Both the position numbers and the translations under genes were made by a program. A stretch of DNA of 64,000 nt from Clostridium pasteurianum BC1 (lineage in GTDB: Bacteria; Bacillota; Clostridia; Clostridiales; Clostridiaceae). Below the pieces are notes generated by a model, which saw only the letters and a program-made list of their open reading frames with translations, was not told the DNA's origin and did no database searches. The stretch lies in the NCBI RefSeq assembly GCF_000389635.1, contig NC_021182.1, positions 558,001 to 622,000 on the forward strand, written 5' to 3'. Shown here one piece after another: positions 43,580 to 51,753 of the stretch (position 1 is the first letter of the stretch; each line of letters begins with the position of its first letter).

Positions 43580-44344
43580 ATGGAGTACACGATACAAAAG
43601 CTTGGTAAAATGGCTGGAGTCAGCACGAGGACATTACGATATTACGATGAAATTGGAATTCTTAAGCCGGCAAGAATTAATTCCTCAGGATATCGTATTT
43701 ATGGAAAGACAGAAGTGGATAGGCTGCAACAGATACTTTTTTATAGAGAGCTGGAAGTAAGTCTATCAGATATTAAAAATATCGTAACTTCACCATCTTT
43801 TGATGCAACTAAGGCGCTAAAGGAGCATCGAAAAAAACTTCTGGCAAAAAGGAAGCAATTAAATCTGTTAATTGCCAATATTGATAAAACCATAGCAGTA
43901 TCAGAGGAGGGAATTACAATGGCTGATAAAGAAAAATTTGAAGGTTTTAAACAAAGAATGATTGAGGATAATGAGAAAAAATATGGTAAAGAGATTAGAG
44001 AAAAATACGGTGATAAGCAAGTTGATGATTCAAATAATGCGTTTAAAAATATGACAAAGGAGCAATATGATGAGTTTGAAAAACTTGGAGCCAGTATAAT
44101 AAGTACTTTAAAGGAAGCCTTTGCAACAGGTGATCCAGCAGGAGAGCTAGCACAAAAAACTGCAGAGCTACACCATAAATGGCTAACCTATGCCTGGGGA
44201 AGCTACAATAAAGAAGCCCATGCAGGTCTTGCTCAGATGTATGTAGTTGATGAGAGATTTACAGCCTACTATGATAAGGAGCAGCCTGGTCCAGCAGAAT
44301 TTTTAAGGGATGCTATTTTTATTTATACGGGGATGAAAAAATAA
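43580..44344 (+). CDS. MerR-family regulator with TipAS ligand domain
   Basis: ATG at 43580 with AGGAGGTG just upstream. 254 residues. N-terminal MerR HTH (YTIQKLGKMAGVSTRTLRYY, GYRIYGKTEVDRLQ), dimerisation helix (KKLLAKRKQLNLLIANIDKT) and a C-terminal TipAS domain (FEGFKQRMIEDNEKKYGKEI, LHHKWLTYAWGSYNKEAHAG, DERFTAYYD). TipAS binds thiopeptides or other drugs and switches the promoter on. No transporter is adjacent; besides its own gene the target is unknown. Confidence 0.92.
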   Translation: MEYTIQKLGKMAGVSTRTLRYYDEIGILKPARINSSGYRIYGKTEVDRLQQILFYRELEVSLSDIKNIVTSPSFDATKALKEHRKKLLAKRKQLNLLIANIDKTIAVSEEGITMADKEKFEGFKQRMIEDNEKKYGKEIREKYGDKQVDDSNNAFKNMTKEQYDEFEKLGASIISTLKEAFATGDPAGELAQKTAELHHKWLTYAWGSYNKEAHAGLAQMYVVDERFTAYYDKEQPGPAEFLRDAIFIYTGMKK

Positions 44345-44438
44345 TTTTGTTACAAATAATTAAGAGCTATTGGTGTAAGTAATATAAGTATAATCCAATT
44401 CAATATTTTGCATACTAATTATTAGAGGTGATACTTTT

Positions 44439-44579
44439 ATGAATAAGCATAAAGTAAAGAATAATCAGTATGAAAGGCTAGGCATAAGAAAAAATATTAA
44501 TGGAGATTTTGAATACATTGATCCTTCTGAAAAAAATAAATCTAAATATGAATCCATTAAAAAGTATACAAGACCATAA
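44439..44579 (+). CDS. Small basic protein (46 aa), hypothetical
   Basis: ATG with AGAGGTGAT upstream. Product MNKHKVKNNQYERLGIRKNI and on, ending SIKKYTRP; strongly basic and polar. No recognised family. It ends 13 bp before an IS605-type target site, so its 3' flank was shaped by that insertion. Confidence 0.45.
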   Translation: MNKHKVKNNQYERLGIRKNINGDFEYIDPSEKNKSKYESIKKYTRP

Positions 44580-44591
44580 GATATATGAAAT

Positions 44592-44887
44592 TTTAACAAA
44601 ACGTGCGAAATTCTCCTATCATCTTAGGTGGGAGAATAATAGCACTTGCCGATAGGCAACAAATGAATTATAATAAAATTATAGGTTTACAAACGTTATT
44701 TGTGAGATAACACTACCGTGGGTACTACGGGAAGGATTTTCCTCATAAAAAATCCATAGCCTTGGAAACTGATATCCTGTAAAAGAAAATTTCCCTTGTG
44801 GTTAGGATGGATTAAAGGAAGCCATTCACTTCTATAAGTGGTGGTAGTTCACTAACACTTTCTGTGTATTTATCATAGGAGTGTTAT
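44592..44887 (+). mobile_element. tnpB-less IS605-type element (255 bp) with omega-RNA-like scaffold
   Basis: Starts after target-type TTTAAC (44592-44597). The left end ACGTGCGAAATTCTCC, GGTGGGAGA, ATAGCACTTGC matches the left end of the tnpB element at 57121. The scaffold part (CCGTGGGTACTACGG and AGCCTTGGAAACTGATAT) parallels that element's right end (CCGTTGGGCAAACGG; AGCTTGGTAATTATACTGATAT). The right end GGTGGTAGTTCAC closes it at 44852. The flank TAACACTTTCTG would be the guide, and 44854-44887 forms a hairpin (AACACT/AGTGTT) with a T-run. No transposase or nuclease gene inside. Confidence 0.65.
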
Positions 44888-45024
44888 TTTTTATCTATAA
44901 TTATCAATGAATTTTTTTAAATGCGGATTTGAATTATTGCTAAGTTTTAGCGGATTATCAAGAGAGATAATTATAGTAGACATTCATATAGGAAAGAAAA
45001 ATAAAAAATCATTCAAAAAAGTAA

Positions 45025-45053
45025 TTGACAAATATAAACGTTTACATTATAAT
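45025..45053 (+). promoter_or_regulatory. Consensus sigma-A promoter with LacI/CcpA-like operator, R1 copy 1
   Basis: TTGACA (45025-45030), exactly 17 bp, TATAAT (45048-45053). The spacer holds ATAAACGTTTACAT, close to the LacI-family/cre consensus TGTAAACGTTTACA. Same design at 46456-46484 (copy 2), 62983-63011 (copy 5) and upstream of the GH32 gene. Confidence 0.88.
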
Positions 45054-45628
45054 AAAAACATAAAGAAGATATAAAAGTTCTTAAACAACAGAAGGATTTT
45101 TAATCTTACTGAAATTTAAGAATCTTAATCTAAGAATAAGCATTGTAGCGTAAAGCTTAAAAACTTTAATGCAGCGGAGAAGCTGATTGTTAGATAAAAA
45201 CTTCTTTATAGCAACCCTAACTCATAAAGAAAACTAAAACAATAATAAGATGGTGTTAAAGGATTAGTAAATCTAAAGCATCTAATAGTAGAAATCTCGT
45301 AAATAGCAAAAGTAAATATGATTAGATATTTACAGATATAAGCTATAAGAATACTACTAATAGATGTGATGAATGTTTGATTTAAGAGAATGTTCAGAAA
45401 GCTAAAAAGACATTTAGCGATGTTAGACTATAGGATAATGTTTATAAATGTTAAAGAAAAAAGTAAATATAATTGTAAAGATATATGTATAGATTAGTGC
45501 ACTATATTAACCTAATTACTTTATTAATCAATATATAATATGTCGAGGAAGATTGTATTTAAAACAAATTAAAAAAGTTAAATTTTTATGGTGTAATACA
45601 CATCGTAAAAAATAACTAGAAAAGGGTG

Positions 45629-45679
45629 ATGGATATTCAAGTAGAATCAGATTGTTTCAATGAGTTAGGAGTTGCTTAA
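45629..45679 (+). CDS. 16-residue conserved peptide, R1 copy 1
   Basis: MDIQVESDCFNELGVA. Repeated at 46708, 60496 and 63744 with changes mostly synonymous (CAA/CAG, TTC/TTT, GAG/GAA, GGA/GGT) or conservative (V/I); one F/S. AAGGGTG abuts the ATG, so the ribosome site is closer than ideal. Acidic, one central Cys, no hydrophobic helix or signal peptide, unlike type I toxins. Translation is unproven. Confidence 0.5.
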   Translation: MDIQVESDCFNELGVA

Positions 45680-45727
45680 CCACCAATTAGTTTATATATA
45701 ATATAGCTAATTGGTGGTTTGATTTTT
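45678..45727 (+). terminator. Intrinsic terminator of R1 copy 1
   Basis: AACCACCAATTAG pairs with CTAATTGGTGGTT, followed by TGATTTTT. In copies 4 and 5 the stem reads AACCAGCAATTAG/CTAATTGCTGGTT: a compensatory base-pair change. Confidence 0.9.
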
Positions 45728-45733
45728 GTTATA

Positions 45734-46297
45734 TTATATAAACAGCGTTTGTAATCTAACTGAAAAATCTTTAAATATTTCTGATATGACAATATCATCC
45801 TTTGAATATATTATGGGCTCAGAATATGTACCGTTTTCACTTAATGCAAATATTTCAACGGTTTTGCTTTTGGGAGATATTATCCAATATTCTTTTACGC
45901 CAAACTGCATATATAAATTCATCTTTTCTATATAATCTTTTGAAGTTGTTGATGGTGAAAGTACTTCAACAACAAGAGTTGGTATGCCTATATAGTTATT
46001 TTCGTTAAGACCACTTCTATCACATATAACTGTTAAATCCGGTTGAACCTTATTTTTATGGTCTTTATTTTTAAAAATTACATCAAAAGGAGAAACAAAA
46101 TGTCTGCATTCTTTTCCTCTGAAATAAATTCCAAATTCAGTGGATAAATTAGTGACAATTGTTTGATGTGCAACGGATGGAGCTGCCTGCATATATACTG
46201 ATCCATTTATAAATTCTAAGTTTTCATTTCCAATATCTATATTCTCAAACTCTTCATAGCTGATAAATTTTTTATCTGGAAGCATTATAGTTCTCAA
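45734..46297 (-). CDS. Uma2 family (DUF820) endonuclease-like protein
   Basis: 187 residues. Conserved Uma2 features: FISYEEFENID, LEFINGSVYMQAAPSVAHQT, FVSPFDVIF, KVQPDLTVICD, LVVEVLSPSTTSKDYIEKMN, FGVKEYWIISP. The PD-(D/E)XK core appears intact (D of QPDL, E-V of VVEV). Members are expanded in many genomes with no settled function and may be nucleases. It ends 7 bp past the R1 copy 1 terminator, convergent to it, and its upstream side abuts R1 copy 2: the gene is bracketed by two direct R1 copies. Confidence 0.85.
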   Translation of the reverse strand: MRTIMLPDKKFISYEEFENIDIGNENLEFINGSVYMQAAPSVAHQTIVTNLSTEFGIYFRGKECRHFVSPFDVIFKNKDHKNKVQPDLTVICDRSGLNENNYIGIPTLVVEVLSPSTTSKDYIEKMNLYMQFGVKEYWIISPKSKTVEIFALSENGTYSEPIIYSKDDIVISEIFKDFSVRLQTLFI

Positions 46298-46455
46298 CTC
46301 CTTGATTTATTTTTAATTTTAAGCAAGTTAATTGTTTTATTAGTATTTACATATATTATATCCAAGTTTGATGTAAATTGTATACTCTATTTTAACTCAA
46401 GATTAAAAGCTACAATGATATTTATAATAAAATAAAAAAATTAGGTCAAAAGTAA

Positions 46456-46808
46456 TTGACAAATACAAACGTTTACATTATAATAAAAGCATAAAGAGGA
46501 TATAAAAAACTTCTTTATAGCAACCCTAACTCATAAGAGAAACTAAAAAAAGTAATAAAAATAGTGTTAAAGAGTTAGTATATCTAAAAGCATTTAATGG
46601 TAGGAAACTTATAAGTAGGTAAATATGATTAAATATTTACAGATGTAAACTGTAAATAAATTTTTATAGTGTAATACACATTATAAAAAAACAACTAAAA
46701 AAGGGTGATGGATATTCAAGTAGAATCAGATTGTTCCAATGAGTTAGGAGTTGCTTAACCACCAATTAGTTTATATTTAATATATAGCTAATTGGTGGTT
46801 TGATTTTT
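46456..46808 (+). ncRNA. Repeated transcription unit R1, copy 2 (short form)
   Basis: Same promoter (TTGACA 46456-46461, 17 bp, TATAAT 46479-46484), but the leader is cut to about 215 nt. Kept: CTTCTTTATAGCAACCCTAA-hairpin, GTAAATAT/ATATTTAC hairpin, GTGTAATACAC, peptide ORF, terminator (46757-46808). What survives defines the minimal core of the family. The remaining 46809-47060 is gene-free. Confidence 0.7.
46708..46758 (+). CDS. 16-residue conserved peptide, R1 copy 2
   Basis: MDIQVESDCSNELGVA; differs from copy 1 only by Phe to Ser (TTC to TCC) at residue 10. Same AAGGGTG context. Confidence 0.5.
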   Translation: MDIQVESDCSNELGVA

Positions 46809-47060
46809 TGGATATAAGAGACTAGGCGATGCTAGAAAATGAGTATATAGATTTTGAAACTTGGTTTTTCTACATATAAATATATTGTGAAAAAACATAA
46901 TAGAGAAATATACTTCAAAACTTTCTGACTCCATAATAACCTTCGACAGAATCTAATGAGCATGGTAATATAAAAATATGTAGTAGAGTTTAGAAATTAG
47001 AAATAAAAGGGTCAATCCGAAAGTATGAAAAAAAGAATTAAATAAAGGGGCGGAAATGTT

Positions 47061-48218
47061 ATGGAAAAGGTTGCTTTATTAAAATGTACAGATTATGATG
47101 TCAATAATATTGAAAAAAAGCTTAGAGAAGGCTTTGAACTTTTGGGTGGGACTTCTTTTTTGAGAACCCTTATACCGGAAAATAGTAAAGTATTATTAAA
47201 GCCTAATTTTCTTAGTATAGTTGAAAAGGGCTCCCCGGTTATAACACATTATGCACTGTTTGAAGCTGTTGTCAGGATAATTAAGGAATATAGTAATAAT
47301 ATAATATTTGGTGACTCTCCAGGTTCAGGAGATACGAGAAAAGCTGCTGAAGAATCAGGGCTAATGGAGGTTGCCAAGAGATATGGAGTTAGGTTTGTTG
47401 ATTTTAATGATGAAGTACATGTGGAACTGAAAAACCCCTTAATGTACAAGTTCTGGAATATTGCTAAAGAGCCTTATGACGCAGATGTAGTTATAACCCT
47501 GCCTAAGCTTAAAACTCACGCCATGATGTATTATACTGGAGCGGTTAAGAATCAATTTGGATGTATACCTGGTTCTCAAAAGGCAGCATGGCACACAAAA
47601 CTACCTGATGCAGTTAACTTTAGTAAAATGTTACTGGACTTAAATTCTGTTGTGAAAACCAGCTTTGCAATTCTTGATGGTATAATTGCCATGGAAGGAA
47701 ATGGGCCTAGGAATGGAACACCTAAAAAAATGGATACTATAATTATGGGGAAATGCCTTACAGCAGTTGATTCCACAGCAGTAAGGTTAATTGGATATGA
47801 TGATGTATTAGCTATACCTATTCTAAAGGCAGCTTATGATACAAAATGGGGAACTGTAATTCCAGAAGAAATAGAGATTCTAGGAGAAAAGATTGAGGAT
47901 ATGAAGTGTAAAGATTTTAAGCTCTCACGAAGTGCAAAAGTGATTAATTTTATAAGTCCTTCACTAAATAACTTTGTGGCTTCATTGACTGCACCTAATC
48001 CAGTTTTGATTGAAGAAAAATGCATAGGTTGTAAGAAATGTGGTGAGGTTTGTCCAGAAAAATCTAAAGTAATATCTTTTGTAAAGCATAATAACAAAGT
48101 AATACCAAAATGGAAGTATAGTAATTGTATACGATGTTTTTGCTGCCAGGAGCTTTGTCCAAGGGGAGCCATAGTAACAAAGAACAAACCCTTAAGCAGG
48201 ATGTTAGGTTTAAAGTAG
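47061..48218 (+). CDS. DUF362 protein with C-terminal ferredoxin domain
   Basis: 385 residues. N-terminal DUF362: KVLLKPNFLS, VIFGDSPGSG-type segment (IIFGDSPGSGDTRKAAEESG), DADVVITLPKLKTHAMMYYT, GAVKNQFGCIPG. C-terminal 2x4Fe-4S: CIGCKKCGEVCPEKSK and CIRCFCCQELCPRGAI. The family is found in anaerobes as presumed electron carriers or oxidoreductases, mostly uncharacterised. RBS AAAGGGGCGG. It stands alone on its strand, 130 bp before the decarboxylase gene, and may be cotranscribed with it. Confidence 0.88.
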   Translation: MEKVALLKCTDYDVNNIEKKLREGFELLGGTSFLRTLIPENSKVLLKPNFLSIVEKGSPVITHYALFEAVVRIIKEYSNNIIFGDSPGSGDTRKAAEESGLMEVAKRYGVRFVDFNDEVHVELKNPLMYKFWNIAKEPYDADVVITLPKLKTHAMMYYTGAVKNQFGCIPGSQKAAWHTKLPDAVNFSKMLLDLNSVVKTSFAILDGIIAMEGNGPRNGTPKKMDTIIMGKCLTAVDSTAVRLIGYDDVLAIPILKAAYDTKWGTVIPEEIEILGEKIEDMKCKDFKLSRSAKVINFISPSLNNFVASLTAPNPVLIEEKCIGCKKCGEVCPEKSKVISFVKHNNKVIPKWKYSNCIRCFCCQELCPRGAIVTKNKPLSRMLGLK

Positions 48219-48350
48219 ATAGTGGATGAAAAATGGGTATAATAACAGAAAAGGCTAATCTAATATAAGGAAAAATAATAAGTCTATAAGAAAAAGAAAT
48301 TTGTTTTTTAGTATATTGTATACGAGAGATAGGAAGGAGTGAATTAAAAT

Positions 48351-49736
48351 ATGGCATTACATCATTATAAGAAAAAGAAATATGAAGAAGATTTTAAAAA
48401 TGTTTATGCTAATTCAATATCCAAGACGCAGCTCCCAAAAAGTGAGTTGCCAGAAAAGGTTTCAGATCCGCAAGTGATTAAGCAACTGATTTGTGATGAA
48501 CTTTTTATGGATGGAAATGCACGTCAAAATCTAGCAACATTTTGTACTACCTATATTGAAGATGAAGTTCGGGAACTTATGGATCTGTCAATTGACAAAA
48601 ATATGATAGACAAGGATGAGTATCCTCAAACTGCTGAAATTGAACATCGTTGTGTTAGTATACTGGCAAATCTATGGCATTCACCTGAAAAAGAAGACAC
48701 TATTGGATGTTCAACAACTGGCTCAAGTGAAGCGGCAATGCTTGGGGGATTGGCACTTAAATGGCAATGGCGTAAGCAACGTGAAGCTGAAGGTAAAGCC
48801 ACTAATAATCCTAATATAGTATGTGGACCGGTACAGATATGTTGGCATAAATTTGCGCGTTACTTTGATGTGGAAATTAGAGAAGTTCCGCTAACCTCAG
48901 ATAATCTATGTATGCAGCCAGGTCAACTGAAAGATTACTGTGATGAGAACACAATTGGAGTAGTTGCAACTTTAGGCAGTACATTTACAGGTGTATATGA
49001 ACCAGTACAGGGGCTAGCTAAAGCTCTAGACGTAATTCAAAATGAAAAAGGATGGGATATACCAATTCATGTAGATGGGGCTAGTGGGGCATTTATTGCA
49101 CCGTTTATACAGAAGGACATAAAGTGGGATTTTTCTATTTCTAGGGTTAAATCCATTAATGCTTCTGGACACAAATTTGGAATGGCTCCACTAGGCGTTG
49201 GTTGGATAATTTGGAGAACTATAGATGATTTACCTAAGGAATTGATCTTTAATGTTGACTATTTAGGAGGTCAATTGCCAACCTTTGCCTTGAATTTTTC
49301 AAGACCAGCTGGGCAAATTATTGCTCAATATTACAAATTTTTGTATTTGGGTCGTCAGGGTTATACAGCAATTCAAGAGAGTTGTGCAAGTACTGCCCAA
49401 TATTTAGGTGAACAACTTAGAAAAATAGATTCTTTGAAAATATTATACGATGGGCATGGTGGTATCCCCGCAGTTTGTTATTCCTTAAAAGATGAAAATA
49501 CAACTGGATTTTCACTTTATGATCTTTCTGATCGCTTAAAGATGCACGGTTGGCAAATTGCCTCATATCCTCTTCCAAGTAATCGTGAAAATATAACAGT
49601 ACAACGTATTTTAATTCGTCACGGTGTTAGTCGTGATATGATATTTTTACTCCTTAGAGATTTATGTAAAGAACTGGAGCATCTAAAAAATAATCCAGTA
49701 TTAAATTCTTCAGAAAAAATTAGTTTTCACCATTAA
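48351..49736 (+). CDS. gadB: Glutamate decarboxylase
   Basis: 461 residues, the usual GAD length. CSTTGSSEAAMLGGLALKWQ, HVDGASGAFIAPF, then NASGHKFGMAPLGVGWIIWR with the PLP Lys near 275. It converts glutamate to GABA, consuming a proton: acid tolerance or GABA supply. No GadC antiporter is in the window. R1 copy 3 lies directly downstream and probably provides its terminator. RBS AGGAAGGAG. Confidence 0.95.
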   Translation: MALHHYKKKKYEEDFKNVYANSISKTQLPKSELPEKVSDPQVIKQLICDELFMDGNARQNLATFCTTYIEDEVRELMDLSIDKNMIDKDEYPQTAEIEHRCVSILANLWHSPEKEDTIGCSTTGSSEAAMLGGLALKWQWRKQREAEGKATNNPNIVCGPVQICWHKFARYFDVEIREVPLTSDNLCMQPGQLKDYCDENTIGVVATLGSTFTGVYEPVQGLAKALDVIQNEKGWDIPIHVDGASGAFIAPFIQKDIKWDFSISRVKSINASGHKFGMAPLGVGWIIWRTIDDLPKELIFNVDYLGGQLPTFALNFSRPAGQIIAQYYKFLYLGRQGYTAIQESCASTAQYLGEQLRKIDSLKILYDGHGGIPAVCYSLKDENTTGFSLYDLSDRLKMHGWQIASYPLPSNRENITVQRILIRHGVSRDMIFLLLRDLCKELEHLKNNPVLNSSEKISFHH

Positions 49737-49800
49737 GTAATACAAATAAGTATTACTTATTTAGAAGTCTTAAATTCAAAGTTTAATGTAAATTGTATAC

Positions 49801-49890
49801 ATAGAATCAGATTGTTCAAATGAGTTAGGAGTTGCTTAACCACCAATTGGCCTATATATTATATATGACTAATTGGTGGTTTGATTTTTT
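49801..49890 (+). ncRNA. R1 copy 3, 5'-truncated, behind gadB
   Basis: Begins inside the peptide frame (ATAGAATCAGATTGTTCAAA and on, reading IESDCSNELGVA then stop) without an in-frame start, and keeps the terminator (49838-49890, ACCACCAATT/AATTGGTGGT). No promoter. It is preceded by AAGTTTAATGTAAATTGTATAC (49779-49800), which is also found next to the Uma2 gene at 46364-46385. It acts at most as gadB terminator. Confidence 0.75.
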
Positions 49891-50097
49891 TCATTGAAAA
49901 TTAATTGATTGATCTCTTAGGTGATGATATAGAATTTATTTTATAGGAATATAGATCCTCATAAAGCTTAAGAATGGAAACAAAAAACTATGAGAAAACC
50001 TATAAATAATATCTTGCAATGTATAAATGATTGTTATATGATTGTAATTGAATATGTGAATATGATATATAGTAAATATGATAAGGAGGCAACGATT

Positions 50098-50481
50098 TTG
50101 AATTTAATACAAGTGATGAAAGCATTGTCAGATGAAACGCGTATAAGAATATTAAATATACTTAGAGATGGAGAACTGTGCGTTTGTGAGCTTGAAGAGA
50201 TACTTGATATTACACAGTCAAATGTATCAAGACATTTAACAAAGCTGACAAATGCTAAGATACTTGACTATTATAAAGTAACTAAATATGTGTATTATAT
50301 GGTAAATGAAAATACTTTGGCAGAATATCCATTTATAAAAGAAATTATAGAAAAAGAAACCATGAAACTTGAGCAATGTAAAATTGATTATGAAAGATTG
50401 AAAAAGTATAAGAGCAGTGGTTTAAATTGTGATGATTTAAAAGCTGGAAAAGTATGTTTTTGTGACAATCATATGGAATAG
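50098..50481 (+). CDS. arsR: ArsR-family arsenite-responsive repressor
   Basis: TTG at 50098 is chosen: AAGGAGG lies 9 nt upstream; frames reaching to 49990 lack a ribosome site. 127 residues. LIQVMKALSDETRIRILNIL, the metal-site GELCVCELEEIL (Cys-x-Cys), recognition helix ITQSNVSRHLTKL. Extra Cys at the C-terminus (GLNCDDLKAGKVCFCDNHME) may add a metal site. Regulates acr3 and the reductase downstream. Confidence 0.88.
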   Translation: MNLIQVMKALSDETRIRILNILRDGELCVCELEEILDITQSNVSRHLTKLTNAKILDYYKVTKYVYYMVNENTLAEYPFIKEIIEKETMKLEQCKIDYERLKKYKSSGLNCDDLKAGKVCFCDNHME

Positions 50482-50534
50482 AATAATGATAACTAAGTAT
50501 TATTTTTTTATAAATTTTAAATACATTAAAAGCT

Positions 50535-50616
50535 GGAGATAACAGCGCATGCGCCTGGATAATTCATCTAAACTTAGTTGGGGTACAAAATTCTCACTAA
50601 GTAAGATTCATTGATG
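50535..50616 (+). repeat. Interspersed repeat R2, copy B
   Basis: GGAGATAACAGC, a variable GCGCATGCGC dyad, CCTGGATAATTCATCTAAAC, a variable hairpin (ACTTAG/CTAAGT), then TAAGATTCATTGATG. It occupies the arsR-acr3 gap. Shares both conserved blocks with copy D on the opposite strand. Confidence 0.7.
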
Positions 50617-50668
50617 TATTTGTGAAATTGAAATTATATTTAAACTAATTAAAATTGGAGGTATTATT

Positions 50669-51724
50669 ATGAGTAGTAAATCACTAAGATTATCATGTCT
50701 TGACCGTTATTTAACATTATGGATTTTTATTGCAATGGGACTCGGAATATTTTTAGGATGGGCCTTACCTGGTCTATCTAATGTATTGTCAAGTTTATCA
50801 GTGGGGACAACGTCTATTCCAATAGCCGTAGGACTTATAGTTATGATGTACCCGCCACTTGCCAAGGTCAATTATAAGGAACTTGGAAAGGTTTTTCGTA
50901 ACCCAAAAGTATTAGGTCTTTCACTGGTTCAAAATTGGATTATAGGGCCAATTTTAATGTTTGTTTTAGCTGTTATTTTTCTTAGAAATTATCCACCTTT
51001 TATGGTTGGATTAATTCTTATAGGTCTTGCTAGATGTATTGCTATGGTTATTGTGTGGAACAGTCTAGCAGATGGAGATAATGAATATGCAGCAGCTTTA
51101 GTAGCATTTAACTCCATATTCCAGGTAGTATTCTATTCAATATTTGCTTATATATTTATTACTGTATTGCCAAGAGCAATAGGTTTACAGGGGATGCAGG
51201 TGCATATTTCTATGGGAGAAGTAGCTTACTCAGTAATAATTTACTTAGGTATTCCATTTGTTGGAGGTATGCTTACAAGATTATTGTTAGAACCTATGAA
51301 AGGAACCGAATGGTATACTAAAAAATTTATACCTAAGATAAGTCCTTTGGCATTAATAGCCTTATTATTTACTATAGTTATAATGTTTACTTTTAAAGGG
51401 AAATATATTATAGAACTGCCAATGGATGTTGTAAGAATTGCAATTCCTTTAATTATATATTTTGTTATTATGTTCTCTATTTCCTTCTATATAAGTTATA
51501 AATCAAAAATAGATTATCATAAAACAGTTAGCCTATCCTTTACTGCTGCAAGTAACAATTTTGAACTTGCCATAGCAGTTGCAGTTGCAGTGTTTGGTAT
51601 TCAATCTAAAGAAGCCTTTACTGCTGTTATAGGACCGTTGATTGAAGTGCCTGTAATGATTGGACTTGTACATGTAGCTTTAATGTGGGGAAGAAAATAC
51701 TTTGGTTTAAAGCAAGAAAAGTAA
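50669..51724 (+). CDS. acr3: Arsenite efflux permease ACR3
   Basis: 351 residues, about ten hydrophobic helices. [54 protein letters not shown], and [20 protein letters not shown] with the conserved Cys near 123 that ACR3 needs for As(III) transport. Moves arsenite out of the cell; with ArsA (58526) it could be ATP-driven, otherwise it uses the membrane potential. RBS TGGAGG. Confidence 0.95.
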   Translation: MSSKSLRLSCLDRYLTLWIFIAMGLGIFLGWALPGLSNVLSSLSVGTTSIPIAVGLIVMMYPPLAKVNYKELGKVFRNPKVLGLSLVQNWIIGPILMFVLAVIFLRNYPPFMVGLILIGLARCIAMVIVWNSLADGDNEYAAALVAFNSIFQVVFYSIFAYIFITVLPRAIGLQGMQVHISMGEVAYSVIIYLGIPFVGGMLTRLLLEPMKGTEWYTKKFIPKISPLALIALLFTIVIMFTFKGKYIIELPMDVVRIAIPLIIYFVIMFSISFYISYKSKIDYHKTVSLSFTAASNNFELAIAVAVAVFGIQSKEAFTAVIGPLIEVPVMIGLVHVALMWGRKYFGLKQEK

Positions 51725-51753
51725 AATATTGATGTAAGAGGGAGGAAAGATTG

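Larger units (their letters stand above)
45025..45727 (+). ncRNA. Repeated transcription unit R1, copy 1 (full length)
   Basis: A self-contained unit: promoter (45025-45053), about 570-nt AT-rich leader, 16-codon ORF (45629-45679) and terminator (45678-45727). It aligns end to end with copy 5 and in blocks with copies 2, 3 and 4. Conserved hairpins in the leader: TTCTTTAT/ATAAAGAA around AACCCTAAC (about 45203-45233), GTAAATAT/ATATTTAC (about 45312-45334), GAATGTT/AATGTTC (about 45371-45395) and GTGTAATACAC (about 45591). I do not recognise it as a known RNA family. Confidence 0.7.

Noticed and set aside
45629-45679. R1 peptide as a type I toxin
   Set aside because: Type I toxins are hydrophobic single-helix peptides; this one is acidic and polar, and no convergent antisense promoter is evident.
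45025-46808. R1 copies as a CRISPR array or as IS ends
   Set aside because: Spacing is irregular, units are hundreds of bp with a promoter and terminator, and there are no short regular repeats, terminal inverted repeats or transposase.
48616-48819. 67-residue ORF inside gadB in another frame
   Set aside because: Fully contained in a clear PLP decarboxylase gene, with no translation signals.
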